A model generated the notes under the pieces. It was not told where the DNA came from, searched no databases, and saw nothing but the letters and a program-made list of their open reading frames with translations. Made by a program: the position numbers and the translations under genes. Below are positions 43,560 through 55,509 of a stretch of DNA of 64,000 bases, piece after piece (position 1 is the stretch's first letter; each line of letters starts with the position of its first letter). The DNA is taken from positions 604,862-668,861 of the forward strand of contig QKWP01000007.1 of NCBI GenBank assembly GCA_003550325.1, in the 5' to 3' direction. Origin of the DNA: Gigaspora rosea. Lineage: Eukaryota; Glomeromycota; Glomeromycetes; Diversisporales; Gigasporaceae.

Positions 43560-44640
43560 TTTATTTATTATCAAGTATTATATTTTAGTGTTAAAATTAA
43601 AAAAAATGGCCATAACAATTAGTATTCTGCTAGGATAAAAGTAGTGCTAATTGAGCATTTAATAATAGTAATTCTTGAAGCAATTAAAGCTAAAAAGAAT
43701 AAATATAAAGCATTTTTTGAACACTTTTGTTATATATTTGATTATATAGTATTCTATATAAGGTGTGTGCTATTTCTGAATATACATAGGTGTTATTTTG
43801 AAACCCACCCAGTATGTACTAGTGCAAAAAGATTTGTATCTCAAAAAATTTCATAATTTTGACACTTTTTAATTAATTATTAAAAATTTTTTAGTATTAA
43901 ATAAAAAAATAGGTTTTTTTAATCTAACTTATATATTATTTTTATTGTTTTAACATTGTTTTATTTTAATAATTAAACATGTACAATTCATTGTATTTGA
44001 AAAAAACCAAATTTTTTTTTAAAAAAAAGATATTCTAAATAATTTTGCAACCAATATGCAGTTCTATAAGCTTGTACTTTGCAAGTGCATTAATGTACAT
44101 ATGCCAAAGATATAGTTAAAATTTGAGCAAAATTGAATTATTGGTTGTAAAAAAATTAAACTTTAAAATATGGTAATTTGATTTTTTTTACTATATAAGC
44201 ATATATATAAATTACTATAGTAAATTATATCTGATATAGTAAAAAAAAAAGTTACTATTAATAAATTTTTTTATTTTATCAATAAAATAATCAAAATAAT
44301 TTTTTTTTATCAATATGGTAATCTAATTAGTATATAAATTAAAAAAAATTAAAAATTAATTTGTACAAAAAATATTTTAATCAGAGCTATTTGAAGTATA
44401 AATCTTTTTGTACTGGTCTATATGCTATTTTTAGAGGATGCAATTTTCAAAATAATGCTCATGATCATTATTTCATGATAATATAGTATTAGTAATTTCA
44501 CAGATAAAATCTAATCATAGGAAAATTACTAATATTCCTGATATAGTTTTGATTTCTTAGTTGATTCACTATTCTAGTACTGTACACCTATTATACTATG
44601 CCCAAAAAATCTAACTCTATTGTGCTACATCATATGGGCT
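43560..44640. other. AT-rich intergenic DNA, nothing recognised
   Basis: No coding or repeat structure of note apart from one outlying unit of the 45.1-kb minisatellite near 44597-44630. Confidence 0.4.
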
Positions 44641-45076
44641 AATTTTTTGGAATTTATAAACAAAGTGTATTTTTTTAAAACTTTAAAACTAAATAACTTT
44701 AATTTACTAGTCCATTTTAAATATTTTACTACCAAATGTTCATCTCTTTGAGACAATTCCAACAAGCCCAAAATCATTAGAATCCAATCACAAAATTATG
44801 AGATAATGTACTGTCAAATAGTAATGCACCTAGAGGGAGGGGTTGATTGGTTAGACCTAAGTCTAACCAATCAATACCTCCATTTAGGTGCATCACTATT
44901 TGACAGCACATTATCTCATGATCCTGTGATTGGATTTTAATAATTTTGGGCTTGTTGGAATCGTCTCAAAGAGATGAAAATTTTGGTAGTAAAATTATTT
45001 AAAATGAACAGTAGATCAGAAGTTATTTGGCTTAAATTTTAAAAAAAATACACTTTATTTATAAATTCCAAAATCA
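44641..45076. repeat. 436-bp palindrome with TCTC-type cores in both arms
   Basis: The arms run from TTTTTTGGAATTTATAAA to TTTATAAATTCCAAAA and fold around a centre near 44867 (TTAGACCTAAGTCTAA). Each arm contains the family text CTACCAAATGTTCATCTCTTTGAGAC or its complement (in part), shared with 30958-31245. It is inserted into the minisatellite whose units continue on the right. Confidence 0.8.
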
Positions 45077-45077
45077 G

Positions 45078-45300
45078 TCGATATGTTCAAAAAATTTAAC
45101 TTTACTATACTATGTTCAAAAAATCTAACTATACTGTGCTATATTCGAAAAATTTAACTCTATCATGCTATGTTCAAATAATATAACTTTATTGTACTAT
45201 TTCCAAAAACCTAAATACTATGCTATGTCCAAAAAATCTAACTACTGTACTATATCCACAAAGTCTACTATGCTATGTTCAAAAAATCTAACTAGTATTT
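45078..45300 (+). repeat. Minisatellite, about 30-bp unit
   Basis: About eight variants of CTATGTTCAAAAAATCTAAC plus roughly 10 more bases. An isolated unit lies left of the palindrome near 44597, so the palindrome split a once-continuous array. The plus frame 45165-45365 is an artefact of this array. Confidence 0.75.
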
Positions 45301-45454
45301 TCAATTCAGATTTTAGATTCTATTTCAAGGAGGCATTCATAAATAACATTATGTACCCCTCATAGTAGCGCTTGACCACCCCTCTACTATATAAAAAAAT
45401 TTTCCAAAATCCGTATATTTATATATAAAATTTTACAAAATCTTGAATATATTG

Positions 45455-45745
45455 TGCCACGGTGATCCGATTTGGATGATTTAGGTACCATTCGATTCGT
45501 CTCAGTGAGAAGAATCCAATGATACCAAATCATTTCATTTGGATTACTAGATTAATAGTTATTTACAAAAACTATTGGTTTTGTAGTAATTTATAAGAAA
45601 ACATAATAACCAATGGTATTTGGCCAATAACTTTTGGTCCAGTGATATAAATGAAATGAAATTGGTACTATTTGACTTCTCTCACTGAGCGAATTGAATG
45701 GTACCAAAATCATTAAATTTGGACCATCTGGTTCAATTTTTAAAC
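45455..45745. repeat. Palindromic repeat with two TCTC-type cores
   Basis: CATTCGATTCGTCTCAGTGAG (about 45490-45510) and CTCTCACTGAGCGAATTGAATG (about 45679-45700) are inverted, with outer ATCCGATTTGGATGATTT and AAATTTGGACCATCTGG. The centre is a third inverted pair around 45590 (AATAACTATTGG-like text). Confidence 0.65.
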
Positions 45746-46739
45746 AATTTTTTAAAAAAATTACGTTATATTTTTTTGTTCCTCCTACTTATTAAGAAAA
45801 ACGTTATCATTCATCTAACCTCTCTTGTATAATGTTATTTATAATGCCTCTAACCAACAAAATCTACTGTACAAAAGAAAAAAAGCTTTTTGTTCTAATA
45901 AAAAAAGTTAATAAACCTAAAAAAATATACCAATAAATAGTGATTCTACAAATGATGCTCTAGTAGTAATGATAAAGCTTACAAGTTCTACTAGCAAATT
46001 TTGTATCAAAAGATCCTAATCTTAAAATATTAATTACTTTTTTTAGTTCAAGTTATAATCAAGAATTTATTGAGATAAATGAAAATAGATATTTTACACT
46101 ATCAATTTAAATATCATTTAGTAAATAAAAATTTTGTAAAACCTTTTTTGTGAAAAAATAATATAAAAAAACATAATAGAGCCAATCAAATTTCGCTAAT
46201 TTTTATAGATAATTTTAGATCTTTGATTTCAAATTTAGAATATGCTCTAACTGAATTAAATATAAATAACTTCTGTTACTATTTGATTACTATTCTAATT
46301 ATATGATTCAAAAAATCAATTATTATATATTACTATATACAGTAATCCTTACTGGTATTAGTGTTCCTATAAACCAAACTGAACTGAACTTTAGACTAAG
46401 TTCAATTTCAATTAAATTTTGAACTAAACTTGAACATAAAAATTAAGTTTGGTTTAAGCTTAATACTGAACTTTTAGAGTAAGTTCAAGTTCAGTTCAGA
46501 TTTAGTTCAAAGTTTATGAACATATTCAGGTTCAATAAATTTATAATATTTCTTTATTATAAAAATATTTTTCTATATAAAAATATTTATTATATTAATT
46601 ATAAATAATAAATAAATAATTTTAATTGGTTAATTATTTTATTATATAACAAAAAAAGTATAATTTTATAATAAATAATTCAAATATCCATATTACATAC
46701 AAAAAACTCTTTCTGAGGATCACCTAAACCAAATTTTCT

Positions 46740-47640
46740 AACGAAAGAAAACAAAAAAATTGTTTTGTTGGAGAGTCGTCTATACATTAAGTATAGTAGA
46801 ATAACACAGAAATATAGTTTTTATAAAGGTCAACTTTTCTATTCGGGAACTCTTTTGTATATTTGGCATGCAAGCCAAAAATGTCTTCTTACAAGATAAC
46901 TGGCAGAAGGTGGTGCCCTTGTATGAGAAATTTTGGTAGAAGTTCATAGAAAGAATATCCGTCGACAAAGTAACCTGTGGTAAAACAATGGAGAACAACA
47001 AAAAAAATAATAAGTTTTCTGACTACACACTCTTTTAAATTTGCTACAAGTGACGTCCTCCGTCTCTTTGGACTTTTCAAAATTTCTAAAAAGTGGGCAA
47101 TCAGTTTACCCCTCCAAAAGATTGGCAGTGTCTACTCCTTCTAATTTGGGAATGCGCCTACTAAATCAGAATCAAGTCAGAAGTAAATCTCTCGAGATAA
47201 ACAATAAATGACATGTGAGGTGTTTTGGAGAAAATCTGAATAAAATTTCTTTCTAGAATATTCTTTTAGGCATAGTCTTTTTTTTCTCTTTTTATATGTA
47301 CATATAATACTTTGGCGAGGCATTTCCTTGCGCAGTATTATATAATTTTTATCACTAGTCAGTATTTTTTTTTTCTTTTGTTTTTTCTTTTTCTGTTTCC
47401 ACGTGTCAGAATTAGCTTCTTTTCTTTGATTTTTCTTTTTTGTATTGGTTTTTTCTTTTTGTGCAGTCTGTTTTCTTGGTAGTTTTTTTTACTTTTCCCC
47501 TTTTTCATTTGCCCTTTATAAAGAAAGAAGAATTTTAAGAAAAAGAGTACAATCCTGACACAGCATTAGCAAACCGGTTAGTGATATTTGGAAATCAAGT
47601 CTCAACAAGTATTAGAACCCTGACAGAGACGGATTTGTGA
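46740..47640 (+). repeat. Dispersed repeat RA, copy 2
   Basis: The plus-strand counterpart of 420-1386 (reverse-complemented). Shared blocks include CAAGATAACTGGCAGAAGGT, TTTACCCCTCCAAAAGAT and ATATGTACATATAATAC. Confidence 0.68.
46750..47200 (+). pseudogene. Relic of the unknown RA protein gene, copy 2
   Basis: The plus strand reads VLLESRLYIKYSRITQKYSFYKGQL, aligned in parts with the frame at 1386-1036. A one-base insertion near 46845 shifts the frame, after which it continues LFCIFGMQAKNVFLQDNW, then KVVPLYEKFW and an in-frame TAG. Later YPSKRLAVSTPSNLG matches the second block of copy 1. The frameshift and stop show it is dead. The minus frames at 46780-47080 are shadows. Confidence 0.45.
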
Positions 47641-47959
47641 AATGGCAGATCGCACCTGGGTACTTTTGTATCGAGTGAGTCTTTATTTGGTTGTAATTTG
47701 ATATACTGTATACGTACTTCGGTACAAACACTAGTCATTATGCATTTACTAAAAAATAAAGGCAGGATCATTCAGACTTAAAAAAAAAAATTCAAATACT
47801 ATACTTTTTCAAAAGTAAGCAACATTTTTTGGCCAATTTTGAATACAAAAATTTGAGGATAGCATATTTTTAAATAAAAGTAATTTTTGGTTAATTGATT
47901 ATAATCACTATATAGTAAAGTTATAATTTTAATATAAATTGATTACAATTGTTTAAATA

Positions 47960-48190
47960 AACCTATTTTGGATATTAAAATACATATATTCTAAAAATTT
48001 TAAATAAATCAGAAAACTTTTTATTATTTGTCTTTAAATTTTTATATTTAATAAATATGTTTTTTAAAAAAAAATTTACTTTTTTTGTTAAACTTAAAAT
48101 TTTTTTTTTTAACCTTTGACAGTCTCGTTGGTACCTTTATTAAATAGATACTTGATACATAATATAACTAAATTAATTATTTATATTTAT
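47960..48190. repeat. Left half of a TTAA-type palindromic MITE split by the LINE
   Basis: AATAAACCTATTTTGGATATT here and GATTTTTTGAATAAGTTTACTT near 55715-55737 resemble the two ends of the MITE at 39460-39685, with TTTTTATTATTTGTCTTTAA against AAAATCAAATAATAAGA inside. The LINE lies between them, so it probably inserted into the middle of the older MITE. Confidence 0.5.
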
Positions 48191-48301
48191 TCTATCTATC
48201 TATCTTATAGCAGGTCCGGCATCACCCGAATACTTCATGAGCACCTTGGTGAGACCTGTCGCACTGCCTCACTAATGAGACAGACAACTTTGTCAGCCCT
48301 G

Positions 48302-51300
48302 TCACAGGCCAAACCAGAATGGATAATTTCCATTCTTTATAAAGTCCTCGATCATGGTTTCCCACCTCTTTTCAAAATTCATTTCCTTATTTCCTCTAGG
48401 TCTTGACTCTTCTATCTGAACAATTTCACTTTCATTCGACGAGTCACGTGATCTTTTCCGTCCATTTCCATTATCAGGTTTCTTTCTCTTGATCTTTGGG
48501 CTAATACCTTCTTCTTTTTCCCATATTGAAAGCATTTTACAACGCTCTGACCATATGAAGTCAAAGAAACCATTTCTCCATATGTAAATGAAGCTTCTAA
48601 AACAGTTGATCCACTCTTTTTTTGTTGCCATATATTCTCGTAGAGCTCCACTAACTTTTGCTGTACACAGACCCTTTATATAACCTATACGCATCTCATT
48701 ACGTTCATTTCCTGTAGCTGGTAGTAGAATTTCTCTAAAATCATACAGACTTAATCGCTTCTTCATTTCATCCGATAGCTTCTGCCATACTGCTTCTGTT
48801 GCTACCACTTCAATATTATGCCACAAAAAACTGTATGCATCACACTCCACCAAGTGCTCTAAAGTCTCTGGCACTTCTTTCATACATGCAATACAGTTGG
48901 ATGATATATAGATATCGGGTCTTCTTTTTTTTAACACCTCTAGCACTGGCAACTCATTAAAAAACACCTTGTACCAGAACACCAATTTTTTGCTTTTCTT
49001 CAGGGTTGTGCATCTAATGCCCGTAAAACCTTTCAGAGTTGACCAAAATAAATGCCAATTATATTTCTCCTTACTTCCTTCTTGTTCGAAATCTTGAACT
49101 ACCTTCGATTCGTGCCATCTCACGCTATTTTTGGTGTCAAAAACTTTTCTTAGAAATGCTCTTGTTCCTAACTCAACCCTATAATGCTTCCATCGTAAAG
49201 GACATTTAATCCACTAATTGTATTCTGGTGTCCCTATACTTGTTCCTCTTTCCGTTCCTTCTTTTGCTAAAGCGTCCGCCTTGTCATTCCACCTATCTTT
49301 GCTATGACTCTTTATCTTCTCTAGCTGTAGCTCTATACCTTTCGTCTTTACCATATCTTTGATTTTGATTAACCAATCAAAATACTTTTCTTTCATCCAT
49401 TTTTTCCCTTCACGAAGTTCCAAATTTCTGCTCAGACCTGCTATTGCTCCTAAACTATCTGTTCTAATTACTACTTTTCTATTACTAGGCACTGTCAACA
49501 AAGCTAGCCAAATTGCTACCAATTCCGGCTTGGTTGAAGACGCCATGCTTCTACTCTACACATGCCTTTTGTTAAGCATAACTTCCCTGCATTATCCACC
49601 TGAACCCAACTAGCTCCCATTTTATTTCCACCTTCTACAGACCTTAACGACCCATCTGTATAAAAAACTACTACATTACTATCTCGTTCTCTATTACTTT
49701 GGAGCTGTTGTTCAAGTGTTTTCTCCTTTTCACGTCTCACCTTTTGCTGCCTAATCATCCCTACATCAATATCTTCTATCACCACGTCTTTTGCAATATG
49801 CTCTTTTTCTTTTGATATTGGCGCTTCTGGACGTACCATTTCTTCTAACATATCTGTTGGTATCAAACACACACGCTTCTCTTCTTTAACTACTGGCCTT
49901 GGTAAGCATGATAAAATCCTAGACTTTGTTAACCATTTCGCACTCTTAGAGCTTCCACTTTCTTCTTGCCTTTCCAAATACTGTAAACTTTTACCAGGAC
50001 TTTTTCCAAGCGAGTTTGTGTCTTCTACCATTCTCCAATTTTCTGTTAAGACCTTACACTTCCTTTTTTCTATGATTCTCTTTACTACCGGCTCATTCTC
50101 TTTTCCTCTAAGCAAGATCCACTCCTTCTTTCTGTTATCACGTGACACTTCTTTTTTTGACATCTTTAGTGTGTACATACTGTTTGCGTCTCCTATCCAT
50201 TCCTCTTTAACCATTCTTCTATCTTCGTTTTGCAAAAGTTTACTTTCAACTACTGTAAACCATTTGGGCCTTTTCCCTCTTCGGACTCTATCTCTTGCCA
50301 ACATAACTTGTTGCCACGTTAACATGTTTTTACCACTCTGGTCTAGCAACTGCTCTACAAAGAATATACCCGTATCCTGTAGTCCACTTATCAAATTCCT
50401 ACTTCCCTTTTCTTTCTGGAACAAATTTCTGATCGGATATTTTCCTCCATATATACCCCACCAATTTTCATCAAAACCAAAACTGATTTTTAACTCTCTC
50501 GCTTTGACCAACACTCGGCATGCTAGATTGCCTTTCCATAACTGTTGGAGCTCCTTATCTTCCTCACTCTTCCACTCCATATCTACTAAACCCGCATTAA
50601 GCAAACCTTGCTTTATTCTAATGTGTGCTAGCTTCAACACTATCCCATCATTGTTCAGCCGATTTTGCAATGCCGAAATCTGCTTAATACACAACTCCTG
50701 CTCCAACAATTTACATCCCATCATTCCTCTGTGGGATATGATATAATTTCCAGCTGTTCTCGCCATTCCTATTTTGTTTTTGACTAATTGAAGGTACGGT
50801 TGCTGTATTTTTTGCAGTGCCGTCTTGCTTAGATTTGATACTTGTAAAATATAACATAATTTTGGTATCAAATATATATTATTCACATAAATCAGTTGAC
50901 TAATCGTCATTTTCTTCCATCTTAAGGTTAGGGCTGTTTGTCTTATTATCTCTTTCGCTTTATCTTTAACTAGCGACTCTTTTAGTCTTCCATTCAACCA
51001 AATTCCTAACATTCTAACAACTGTATTCTTTTTTGCTGCCTTGATAACTATCTTATTAATTTGAATATCTTCGCTTTCCTCTTTCTTTCTTTTATTCATC
51101 ACCAAAAGCTTGCATTTGCTCTCATTTAGCTGTATGTCATTGATTACAAAAAATTCATTTGCAATTGCTAGAATTGATTCCATTTCTTCTTTACTCTTCC
51201 CTAACCACGTTGTATCATCGGCATACGCTATAGCAGCTTGTCTTACTCTTTCTACGCACCATGTACCTCTTCTACTATCTACCGGAATTTTAACTTCTGC

Positions 51301-53745
51301 AATATACCCAAGTCCTTCTTCTTCTTGTACTTTACACAGTAACGGATCATAAAATACTCTCCACATCAACGGAAACAGAACCTCTCCCTGATCTATTCCG
51401 TCTTCCGCCACAAAAGGACTTGTTAAACCTTCCTTCGTTATTACTCGCATTTGTAGTTTATCGAACATACTTAATACAAAGCCAATTGTTTTTTTCGGGA
51501 CCTTTATTCTTCTTAATGCTAATTGTAGCATTTCCAAAGATACCGAGTCATATGCTTTCTGCATATCTTGAAATACTATCCACATTTCCTTGTTCTTTTC
51601 TTTCGCATCTTCCATCAATGCATTTATTATCTGCACTGGCTCTTCTGTCGAACAACCCGGAAGTGCAGCAAAATTTTGACCTTTCAGAATATCATTTTAC
51701 TTTATAATCTTTGTTAATCTATTCGTTATGATTTTTGTAATACACTTCCTGAAGGTCTCTAACAAGGCTATTGGTCTTATGTTGCTAAGGCTTAATCCCC
51801 AGTCTGTATCCTTTGGTATCGCATACAATTGCGTGATTTTCCATTTATCTGGTACATCTCCTTTACTCCAACATAAATTTGCAAACGGCCTGAAAATTTC
51901 TTGCGTCTCCTTACTTCCATTTTTGAGCAAAATGTAACTTAAGTTGGACACACCTGGTGCTGTCGCCGTTTTAATTCCTTTAAGCATCTGGTCCCATTCG
52001 CCTTTGGTAATTTCTTCTTCGAGCCCGATGTACCACTCCTCCTTGACATAATCTTGTGGCTTGTATACGTTTTTCCATTTCCCCTTTAATAATTCCTTAT
52101 TTACATGCCTTTTCCTAAATTGGCTCTGAAAGTGTTCTTTTGTCTCCAATAATACTTCATCAACATCACTAACTAATCTGCACTCTCTATCCTTTTCAAT
52201 CAACAGCCTGTCAATTTGTACATTTTTAAAAGGTTTTTCTAACAGACTCGCCAACATTTTCCCTTGTTCATTGACAATCTTTGCACACCGTGCATCTACT
52301 GCCTCTTCGATCTTCAACCTTTTTTCTTGTTCCTGTTCTTCTATCCATCTTGACTTGATTAGCTTCTACCACCCTTTCATATCTTCCACGTGTTCGTCCT
52401 TAACTATACTTCCTACGTGTGGAATTAAAGTTTCTAATCTCTCATTTATCCCTTGTATTGTCCAATTAATTTTTTCCTGCACATCTCTCTCTATATATGA
52501 ATCTTTATATTTCCTCAGTATCCTTACAAGTTTGCTGATTTCTATTACTTCTTGGTGCAACTGTGATCGTAACTTCTTAGCACTTTTGCTTGCTACAGTA
52601 TTGGATATCTTTTTATACGGGATGTTTTTATTTGCGGCATATATTATACTATCTGAAATTGCATCCCACACTTTATTTATTAGCTGTTTACTATCATGGG
52701 ATGCTTCCTGCCCTTCTAAATATTTTATACTTGGTTTTTTCTCGATTGTTTGTTGCAGGTCTGATCTGAAACTTTTCCAATCTTCTCTTCTCGCCTTTCT
52801 ATACTCGTACACCTTTCTCACGTACTTCTTCTTCCTGTTACGAGCCGCAGTGTTTACTTTTAAAAACTCACTTAGTTCTATCTCCGCTAATATGAATTCG
52901 TGATCACTGCCTGTTATACAATCAGCTTCTTGTATTTCTGCCTTCTTAAGACCATTGAACAAATCGCCAGATGTCCATATCATATCAATTCTTGATTTAC
53001 TTTCATTCCTTGACCAAGTATATGCTATCTTGTTTGGATTTAGCTCCCTAAATGTATCGTAAAAATTTTGATTCTCTAACCATCGGTATAATGGCAGCTG
53101 TTTTTTTCCTGCCCTTTCTTCCCCTCCAAACCGATCCAATACTTCATCTAATAAGTGATTAAAATCCCCTAATATAATAAATTGTGCCACTGGTTTTCTC
53201 TGTATATATCGTTTCACTATATATTGCTGTATGTTTTTGGTTTGTTCTTTGTCGTTTGGAGGGATATATACAATAATGATCACTATCTCTAATTGCCTAA
53301 ACAATAGCGATATTTCCATTATGTACTCTGTAATTGCTCGGGGCTTTGCAACGTGTACACCCCAATCTTTCCTTATTAATACTCCAATACCTGATCCCTT
53401 CTTTTTCTTAGCATCTGCATCTGCCCAAAAACTTAGATACTGTTTATCTTTTCCAACTAGCCACTTTGCCTCCTTATTTGAAATGTTTGTCTCTACAATC
53501 CCGACTACACTAATTTCCTCTTCTTCTGCCCAATTTAATAATGCTTCCATCCTATAACTATTCTGATTTTTCAGCCCATTAATGTTATGACATTCTATTT
53601 TAAATTCCATTTTACGTTTATCTTTAACCATATTAATAATTTTCTTCTCATATTGTTCTTTACATCTTCTTTTTCCTTTACTCCTACCACCTTCCTCCTC
53701 CTCTGTCCTTCGTTTAGACAGCTCTACCGGCCTGTCTTTGCCCAC
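48302..53745 (-). pseudogene. LINE ORF2: APE endonuclease, reverse transcriptase, RNase H, zinc finger (broken)
   Basis: One long frame is interrupted by TAG at 52366-52368, TAA at 51697-51699, a frameshift near 49546-49560 and TAG at 49214-49216. The first part (53745-52369) holds an endonuclease/exonuclease/phosphatase domain with HNINGL, GIVETN, YIPPND, GDFNH, SRIDMIW and GSDHE. The next (52317-51700) has RT fingers (TAPGVSNLSYILLK, NIRPIALL). The third (51636-49516) has the RT catalytic motifs FQDMQKAYDS (Asp24) and AYADDT (Asp140-Asp141 of this piece) and the first RNase H motif YTDGS. After the frameshift, 49546-49217 supplies KPELVAIWLA, RTDSLGAI and DKADALAKEG, completing the D-E-D-D set. 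The last part (49123-48305) has C-x2-C-x9-H-x3-C (residues 77-94) and a basic tail. It nicks target DNA and copies the element RNA at the nick. Long plus-strand frames opposite it are shadows. Confidence 0.9.
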
Positions 53746-53890
53746 GGCAACAATCTTAGGAGTGACATAGAGTCACCCCTATACTATCCCTTTCCTCGAG
53801 TCTTACTAATCTTTTAAGTATCTCTTCTAATAACTTTTGACTTGATAACACTGTGTTCTCCTTTTCTGTTTCTTCTCTCGTCCTTTCTTT

Positions 53891-55147
53891 TCATTTTCCT
53901 ATCGGTCTTCTCTGTAATATGTTTATCTTTTCACTCTCTATTATCGTTTTCCTCCCCTGTTCTTCCCATCTTTTCCTGTCTTGTTTTTCAAATTTCTCCA
54001 TATTCTTGATTTCTTTATGTTGGCTTCTTGTTCTTTGGTCTGCTTCTGCTAGTACCTTTCCTTTTCCGTCTCTCGTGTCTTTACTTCTTTGACCGGTACG
54101 GTACTTTTCCTCTTGCTTCCAATATAAATGCGTATTGAAATACGATGCTCTACTCTCCATTGCTTTTTTCTTATCGTCCCCATTTTCAAAATATACAATA
54201 GCCGACGTCTTTGGATTCCCATTACTATTAACAGGAATGAATACCGTCTTTGCATTAAATTTTCTTAACTGTCTCAATAGTAATACTTCTTGTGCGTATT
54301 GGGGTACGTTTATTACTACTGCCTTCCACTGTGCTTTTTCTTTAACTGTTAGAAAACCATCTTCTTCTTTCAAAATTCTTGTTAGTTTTCCTGCTACGAT
54401 TGGAATTGACCAACTTGATTCTAACATCTTTTCTTACTCTGGCCCGTGGAATTGTATCTTGACAATAGATGACTTCACTTTTGCTCTTTTAACCCATCTT
54501 TTAATTTCAACTTTCCCAAATTTTTTGACTGCCAAATTTATATCTTTAGCTGTACAGTATTGTGGGATATCCCATAATACATAATCTCTGTAACATTCCC
54601 TGCTTGGTGCTTCTATTATTGGTCTTCTTTCCTCTTCTTCTTTATTTACATCTTTGGTTTCAGCTATCTCTTCTTGTATTGGTTTAGTTACAGTATTCTT
54701 TCTTCCTGACAGTTTTTTTTCCCCGTTGAAGTATGCTAAATGTTCATTATTTATCGAGCACTCCAATATTCCTGTAACTCGTTCCTCAATTTCTCTAATA
54801 CCATAATCTGATGTTCCTTCCTCTTGGATTCCTATTGCAATTTTCTTACTCAACATAGCTATCATCTCTTCTTTCTGCTTTCCTTCTTCTACTAGACTAT
54901 TTCTATTTTCTTTTTCCTCCTTCGTCTTCCTACCTAGTGCCTTCCATTCTGCTATTTCTGATATTCTTCTAACTATCAGAACCACTTCTGGATATTCTAT
55001 TCCCAAAAATTCTGCTACAAATTTATCTCTCTCCAATACGATATTTCTTTGTTCTGTTAAAGCCTTAACAATTTCGCTTTCTTCTTTTTTAAAGATATAT
55101 TTATACTTTTCGAACTGCTCCATGCTGATCTGTACTTGCTTTGACAC
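53891..55147 (-). pseudogene. LINE ORF1 (RNA-binding, gag-like), one stop
   Basis: A 237-codon piece (55147-54434) and a 178-codon piece (54427-53891) lie in the same frame, separated only by a TAA at 54434-54436 and two codons, so the ancestral protein was about 418 residues. The first half has a coiled-coil-like, Glu/Lys-rich region and then YVLWDIPQYCTAKDINLAVK with KSSIVKIQFHGPE, which resembles an RNA-recognition fold. The second half repeats the pattern with AVVINVPQYAQEVLLLRQLR and SAIVYFENGDDKKKA, a likely second RRM, and ends Lys/Glu/Arg-rich. ORF1 proteins of LINEs coat the element RNA. The ATG at 55147 is the first in the frame after the leader. ORF2 starts about 145 bases downstream. 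Confidence 0.75.
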
Positions 55148-55509
55148 TTCTTATTTTGGTATATTGGCTTTTCCTTAATCTTGTTTATTGATTATCTAGT
55201 TCTTGTTAGATCTACTTCTATTATATCTTGTTTACTTATCACGTTTTACTTTTCCACGTGTTTGTTGTGTTTATAACCCGTTTTGTATGTGTTCCGCCAA
55301 ATTTGTTTGTTTACTTGATACTTACTATTGTATTATTAATTGTTTGTTTATTTGTTTACGTGTTCACAAAGATCTGCAGTTCCGGGTCTAGGCTGATTTC
55401 CCAATTAATGCAATGGAAAACAAAAATTTTATTTTCCGATACAAAAAGTTTTAAAAGTCTCCTTTTTGTGACTTCCAGTTAGTCAGATAAATAAATGCTT
55501 CTAATAAAC
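55148..55509 (-). promoter_or_regulatory. LINE 5' leader
   Basis: About 360 bases between the inferred 5' end and the ORF1 ATG, GC-richer than the outside DNA, with AAACAAACA-type runs and AACACGTGG. It would carry the internal promoter of a LINE of this type. The small plus frames at 55203-55482 are shadows. Confidence 0.4.

Noticed and set aside
50018-54584. Long plus-strand frames (50018-50746, 52271-52903, 54135-54584 and others)
   Set aside because: They lie antisense to the LINE ORFs, whose minus-strand frames carry clear catalytic motifs.
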